Shown here piece after piece: positions 6,513 to 9,716 of a stretch of 9,716 nucleotides of DNA. Position 1 is the stretch's first letter. Every line of letters begins with the position of its first letter. Source of the stretch: Bacteroidota bacterium. GTDB taxonomy: Bacteria > Bacteroidota > Bacteroidia > Flavobacteriales > Weeksellaceae. The stretch covers positions 1 to 9,716 of the forward strand of contig JAEZWE010000162.1 of assembly GCA_023420435.1 (NCBI GenBank), given 5' to 3'. A model generated the notes under the pieces. It worked only from the letters and a program-made list of their open reading frames with translations. It was not told where the DNA came from and ran no database searches. The position numbers and the translations under genes were made by a program.

Positions 6513-7253
6513 TTGGAAAAATACTATTATTTGTTTTTGAACATCGCCAGTTTTGCCATTCCTTTTTTGTACAGTTTCGAGAGAAAGTGGATGCATTTTA
6601 TCCGGTTTTACAAACCTTACTTCGCTGCTATTATGGTAGTGGGAATATTTTTTTTGGCTTGGGATGTTTATTTTGCCTACCAAGAAATTTGGGGCTTTAA
6701 TGAACAATACCTTACAGGAATTTATTGGTTTCGCCTTCCTTTGGAAGAATGGCTGTTTTTCCTTTTAATACCTTATTCCAGCAATTTCATTCATTATTCC
6801 TTAGAATATTTTTTTCCTTCTTTGAAACTGAATAAATCTTTTGCTTATATAACCACTTTAATTCTTTTTTTTATCAGTTTATCCATAGCCATTGTACATC
6901 ACGACAAAACTTATACAGTGGTTAATTTTGGCGTATTTTCTCTTCTCATGTTGCTTCAGCTTATTTTCAGGTGGAGTTATATTCAGCGATTTTACCTTAG
7001 CTTTATCGTTATTTATATTCCTTTTTTCTTTGTGAATTCTGCACTTACCGGTTCCTATTCCGAAAATCCAGTGGTACACTATAACAATGCTGAAAATTTG
7101 GGAATCCGAATTGGAACGATGCCTGTTGAAGACAGTTTCTACTGTTTCAGTATGCTTTACGGAAATGTTCTGCTTTTTGAGTTTCTTAGGAGAAAATGGA
7201 AATACTGCCTTTCCATGAAATATCAAGTGTGCAAAAATCATCAAAAAAATTAA
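6513..7253 (+). CDS. crtYcd: Lycopene beta-cyclase, fused CrtYc-CrtYd type
   Basis: This 246-aa integral membrane protein has six to seven hydrophobic spans and two copies of the lycopene cyclase domain. The catalytic PxE(E/D) motif appears twice, as PLEEW (residues 76-80) and PVEDSFY (204-210), one per half. In actinobacteria the halves are separate proteins (CrtYc, CrtYd); the fusion is the form usual in Bacteroidetes and archaea. It closes both ends of lycopene to beta rings. The start is TTG at 6513, three bases after the crtZ stop. The first in-frame ATG is codon 27 and would remove the conserved first span YYLFLNIASFAIPFLYSF, so TTG is well supported. The product order in the operon (crtZ before the cyclase) does not match the order of reactions. 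Confidence 0.92.
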   Translation: MEKYYYLFLNIASFAIPFLYSFERKWMHFIRFYKPYFAAIMVVGIFFLAWDVYFAYQEIWGFNEQYLTGIYWFRLPLEEWLFFLLIPYSSNFIHYSLEYFFPSLKLNKSFAYITTLILFFISLSIAIVHHDKTYTVVNFGVFSLLMLLQLIFRWSYIQRFYLSFIVIYIPFFFVNSALTGSYSENPVVHYNNAENLGIRIGTMPVEDSFYCFSMLYGNVLLFEFLRRKWKYCLSMKYQVCKNHQKN

Positions 7254-7257
7254 AATT

Positions 7258-7692
7258 ATGAAAACACAAAATTTCAACAATCATGTAAGATATTATCCAC
7301 CCCATCATTTTTTTCTTTTGCCCGTGTTGTTATTATTATTGTTGTGGGGTATCTATAAATCTGTTACAGAAAATGATTATTTGAACTGGCTTTTATTTTC
7401 TATAGTTATATTTTTTATTCTGTTTCTTGCAGTAATCTTGCGGCAGCATTATGCCATTACTTTGCAGAACAGAATCGTAAAACTGGAATTCCGGCAACGT
7501 TATTTCGAATTTACCGGTGAAAAAACAGAAAACATCATCAACAAACTCTCTTTTTCTCAAATAGCGGCTTTACGTTTTTCTTCGGATGAAGAATTTTTGG
7601 ATTTAGTACACAAAACAGGTTCTGAAAATCTTTCGGGTAAAGAAATCAAAAAAAATATTAAAAATTGGCGCGCAGATTACGACCGTGTATAA
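7258..7692 (+). CDS. DUF6526-like small membrane protein in the carotenoid operon
   Basis: The 144-aa product begins MKTQNFNNHVRYYPPHHFFL, a conserved-looking N-terminus that I associate, from memory, with DUF6526 of Bacteroidetes. Two membrane spans follow at about residues 18-35 (very leucine-rich) and 43-61, then a charged cytosolic tail of about 80 residues. The tail contains LQNRIVKLEFRQRYFEFTG and a predicted helix after LSFSQIAALRFSSDEEF. No catalytic motif is visible. It starts 4 bp after the cyclase stop and is followed 18 bp later by the SRPBCC gene, so it belongs to the same transcript. In other genomes such proteins are not always tied to crt genes, so a general membrane role is as likely as a pigment-specific one. 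Confidence 0.8.
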   Translation: MKTQNFNNHVRYYPPHHFFLLPVLLLLLLWGIYKSVTENDYLNWLLFSIVIFFILFLAVILRQHYAITLQNRIVKLEFRQRYFEFTGEKTENIINKLSFSQIAALRFSSDEEFLDLVHKTGSENLSGKEIKKNIKNWRADYDRV

Positions 7693-7710
7693 CAAACTGA
7701 AAATTTTGAT

Positions 7711-8277
7711 ATGACTTTTACCAAACAATCAGGAATTTATACTTTAAAATCGGAACAGATTATTTCGTCTACGTTGGAACAGGTTTGGGAGTTTTTTACG
7801 CTTCCACAGAATTTGGAATCCATTTCTCCTAAAAACATGAAATTCTCCATTACCAATGAACCTGGTTTCACCACATATTTGGGACAAATTATCACGTATA
7901 AAATTGGAATTTTTCCTTTGGTGGACAGCAATTGGGTTACCGAAATTACGCATTTTAAAGAAAAAGAATTTTTTGTAGATGAACAACGTTTTGGACCTTA
8001 TGCAATGTGGCATCATGAACATCACTTTGAGGAATTGAGTGATAAAAAAGTAAAAATGACGGACATTGTCAATTATAAGGTTCCTTTTGGTGAAATAGGA
8101 AATGCTTTGATGGGAAATTTAATTAAAAGAAAAATTAGAAATATTTTTGAATATCGGGCATCTTTGATCAACCAACTTGATTTTACCAATACAATTTCCC
8201 CGTATAAAATTGAAAAAAATAGTCGGAAAAATAAAGAGAATATTAATAGATTAAATAAAAACCTCTTTACATCTTAA
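7711..8277 (+). CDS. SRPBCC/START-like ligand-binding protein
   Basis: Residues 12-155 form a helix-grip (SRPBCC) domain: an opening strand LKSEQIISSTLEQVWEFFTL with the helix VWEFFT, LESISPKNMKFSI, a loop with PGFTTYLGQIITYKIGIFPL, and HHEHHFEE at 101-108. A long C-terminal helix (about 131-157) ends LINQL. There is no enzyme signature; these folds bind hydrophobic ligands, and relatives include polyketide cyclases and Coq10. It is the last gene of the carotenoid operon, so lycopene, a carotenoid or an isoprenoid quinone are plausible ligands, by inference only. The family usually ends near residue 157; here about 30 extra residues, rich in Asn and Lys, follow. The last ones (NLFTS) and the TAA are encoded by the octamer repeat array, so the C-terminus looks extended by loss of the original stop. 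Confidence 0.85.
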   Translation: MTFTKQSGIYTLKSEQIISSTLEQVWEFFTLPQNLESISPKNMKFSITNEPGFTTYLGQIITYKIGIFPLVDSNWVTEITHFKEKEFFVDEQRFGPYAMWHHEHHFEELSDKKVKMTDIVNYKVPFGEIGNALMGNLIKRKIRNIFEYRASLINQLDFTNTISPYKIEKNSRKNKENINRLNKNLFTS

Positions 8278-8315
8278 CCTCTCAACATCTTCACCTCTTC
8301 ACAACTTTACATCTT
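8260..8315. repeat. Degenerate 8-bp tandem repeat array (copy 2, seven units)
   Basis: Seven octamers run in exact register: AACCTCTT, TACATCTT, AACCTCTC, AACATCTT, CACCTCTT, CACAACTT, TACATCTT. The consensus is NAC(A/C)TCTT, and two units are identical (8268-8275 and 8308-8315). The first two units lie in the 3' end of the SRPBCC gene, and its TAA straddles units two and three. The array then fills most of the 54-bp gap to the convergent SDR gene. No stem-loop terminator is visible here, so the array occupies the site where two convergent transcripts must end. It is the same repeat family as at 1940-1971. Confidence 0.7.
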
Positions 8316-8331
8316 CAGCCAAAAGCCAATC

Positions 8332-9192
8332 CTATCCATTAACAATTTCTCCACCATTAGGATGCAGCACTTGTCCGGTAATATAAGAAGCATCTTGCGA
8401 AGCGAGGAAAAGATAACAAGTAGCCACTTCATTAGGTTCTCCTGCACGTTTCATGGGCGTATCGCTGCCAAATTCCGAAACTTTTTTCTTGGAAAATGAA
8501 GAGGCAATTAACGGCGTCCAAATAGGACCTGGAGCCACAGCATTAACACGGATTCCTTTTTCTGCTAAATTGGAAGATAAACTTCGGGTAAATGAAATAA
8601 CCGCACCTTTGGTTGAAGCATAATCCATTAAATGCGGACTTCCCCGATAAGCAGTTACTGAAGCCGTATTAATAATGCAACCCCCTTTTTTTAAATGTTC
8701 CAAAGCATATTTAGTAAGCCAAAAAACAGAAAAAAAATTGGAATGAAAAGTTTTAAGCAATTGTTCTGTGGTTATATCGAAAATGCTTTTGGCTTCCCAA
8801 TGATTTGCAGCATTATTTACCAAAATATCCAATTTACCAAATTCGGAAATGGTTTTGATAATCACTTTTTTGCAGTGATTTTCTTTTTCTAAATTTCCTT
8901 TAATCAGTAAACACTTCTGTCCGAAATTTTCAATTTCTTTCTTTGTTTTTTTGGCATCGGTAGTTTCACTTAGATAAGGAATCACCAAATCGCAACCTTC
9001 TGAAGCAAAAAGAAGTGCCGTTGCTTTTCCAATACCGCTGTCTCCACCGGTTATTATCGCTACTTTTCCTTTTAATTTTCCTTCCTTGTTTTCAATAGGA
9101 TAACTTTTTGGAGATGGCTTTAGTTTTTCTTCCAACCCTGGCTTTATTTGGGTTTGTTCGGGTCGTATTTTGCTTTTTCCTTTTTTCTGCAT
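8332..9192 (-). CDS. SDR oxidoreductase of the general-stress (GSP39/YghA-like) type
   Basis: The 286-aa product is a classical SDR with a charged N-terminal extension of about 40 residues (MQKKGKSKIRPEQTQIKPG and on), typical of this subgroup. The nucleotide-binding motif is TGGDSGIG (residues 48-55), NNAA is at 126-129, and the catalytic triad is Ser178 (NTASVTAYRG), Tyr191 and Lys195 (YASTKGA). PGPIWTPL (221-228) and the end YITGQVLHPNGGEIVNG are also typical. The NAD(P)-dependent substrate is unknown for most relatives, which are often induced by salt, ethanol or starvation stress. The small lipoprotein gene upstream ends 2 bp before its ATG, so the two form one transcript convergent to the carotenoid operon. 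It is unrelated to KduD at the left edge beyond the shared fold. Confidence 0.88.
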   Translation of the reverse strand: MQKKGKSKIRPEQTQIKPGLEEKLKPSPKSYPIENKEGKLKGKVAIITGGDSGIGKATALLFASEGCDLVIPYLSETTDAKKTKKEIENFGQKCLLIKGNLEKENHCKKVIIKTISEFGKLDILVNNAANHWEAKSIFDITTEQLLKTFHSNFFSVFWLTKYALEHLKKGGCIINTASVTAYRGSPHLMDYASTKGAVISFTRSLSSNLAEKGIRVNAVAPGPIWTPLIASSFSKKKVSEFGSDTPMKRAGEPNEVATCYLFLASQDASYITGQVLHPNGGEIVNG

Positions 9193-9194
9193 TT

Positions 9195-9368
9195 TTATTT
9201 TTTACCTGAAAACATTTTCACAATGAAATAAATAATTAAAGCAAAAGCAGCCAATGCTACAAAAATTCCTACATTGAAACCGGCTTCAAAAATACTACCT
9301 ATAGCTTCACAACTTTGCAATGAAATGGAAACCAATACTAACAGAGATAATAAAGTAAATCGTTTCAT
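9195..9368 (-). CDS. Small lipoprotein/membrane peptide, 57 aa
   Basis: The ATG at 9368 opens a 57-codon frame ending at TAA 9195-9197. The N-terminus MKRFTLLSLLVLVSISLQSC is a lipoprotein signal with a good lipobox (LQSC, Cys20). After a short linker EAIGSIFEAGFNVG comes one strong membrane span (about residues 34-51, IGIFVALAAFALIIYFIV-like), then KMFSGKK. I recall very similar short proteins with CEAIG after the cysteine widely in Bacteroidetes, usually unnamed or poorly named. It precedes the stress-type SDR with a 2-bp gap, suggesting joint expression and a possible envelope-stress role. The function is unknown. Confidence 0.75.
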   Translation of the reverse strand: MKRFTLLSLLVLVSISLQSCEAIGSIFEAGFNVGIFVALAAFALIIYFIVKMFSGKK

Positions 9369-9630
9369 AATAATTTGTTTTTAATGTGAAAAAGAGCCAA
9401 CAAATGTTTGTCCACAAATTCAATTAATGAAAATCTTAAAATAGATTTCAAAAATTTTAGAATTTAGTAACTCATTATTGATCATTTTTTTTTTAAACAG
9501 TTTCAAAAGATACAATAATCAGAAAAATGAATGTTGATAAATGCATTTTTAAATTTTATAGAATCATTTCATAAGACCACTTTTGTAAATAATTGATGCT
9601 TCTTTTTTGTAAATTTACTTATTAATAAAA

Positions 9631-9716
9631 ATGATGAAATCTTTAAAAATTTACTTTATACTCGCATTTGTTTTTTTAATCTTTTTTAACTTAAAAATTA
9701 CTGCGCAGAATAAAGA
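9631..9716 (+). CDS. Start of an exported protein (partial, 28 codons)
   Basis: ATG ATG at 9631-9636 begins MMKSLKIYFILAFVFLIFFN followed by LKITAQNK, a signal peptide with a positively charged start, a hydrophobic core and a likely cleavage after TAQ. The frame is open at the window's right edge. The mature part is not visible, so no function can be given. It diverges from the small lipoprotein gene across a 262-bp AT-rich gap (9369-9630) in which I find no full promoter consensus on either strand. Confidence 0.6.
   Translation, partial: MMKSLKIYFILAFVFLIFFNLKITAQNK

Noticed and set aside
6879..7280. 133-aa minus-strand frame
   Set aside because: It lies opposite the lycopene cyclase gene, shows no recognisable domain, and would require dense antisense coding.
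7744..8025. 93-aa minus-strand frame
   Set aside because: It is opposite the SRPBCC gene, with a composition typical of antisense translation of AT-rich DNA.
8278..8331. Rho-independent terminator between the convergent genes
   Set aside because: No stem of five or more pairs followed by a T run is visible; the sequence is an octamer repeat array instead.
8695..8892. 65-aa plus-strand frame
   Set aside because: It lies within the conserved SDR core on the other strand, with no supporting motif.
9583..9609. Promoter for the gene at 9631 (TTG at 9583, TTTG at 9606)
   Set aside because: The spacer is only 16 bases and the -7 box lacks the TA, so the match is too weak in such AT-rich DNA.

Overview
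The window is AT-rich, has almost no Shine-Dalgarno sequences, and carries at least one clear Bacteroidetes-type promoter (TTG-N19-TAnnTTTG). Gene content (a flavobacterial carotenoid operon, a SMUG2-type glycosylase, KduI/KduD, and a possible type IX secretion tail remnant) points to a member of Flavobacteriia, probably Weeksellaceae close to Chryseobacterium. The genus is inferred from general similarity, not from any search.

Left part (1-1293, minus strand): a uronate-catabolism operon. A promoter with a LacI-family operator over its start region precedes kduI, and kduD follows and runs off the left edge. kduI is full length (278 sense-codon positions) with all metal ligands in place, but codon 59 is TAA, so it is a single-substitution nonsense pseudogene or a sequencing error.

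Middle (about 1294-3218): mostly non-coding. It holds a 181-bp MITE-like element with inverted ends (1485-1665), a short array of degenerate 8-bp repeats (1940-1971), a 69-codon reading frame resembling the end of a type IX sorting domain, and a SMUG2-family DNA glycosylase gene (2234-2959).

Centre-right (3219-8277, plus strand): seven tightly packed genes forming one carotenoid operon: crtI, crtB, a small exported protein of unknown function, crtZ, a fused CrtYc-CrtYd lycopene cyclase, a DUF6526-like membrane protein, and an SRPBCC/START-like protein. The enzymes give GGPP -> phytoene -> lycopene -> beta-carotene -> zeaxanthin. No ketolase, GGPP synthase or regulator is visible. The three non-enzyme genes are the least understood part and the best place to look for an undescribed function.

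Right end: a second array of the same 8-bp repeat (8260-8315) supplies the stop codon of the SRPBCC gene and separates it from a convergent minus-strand pair, an SDR of the general-stress type and a 57-aa lipoprotein or membrane peptide. A partial exported-protein gene starts at 9631 and leaves the window.
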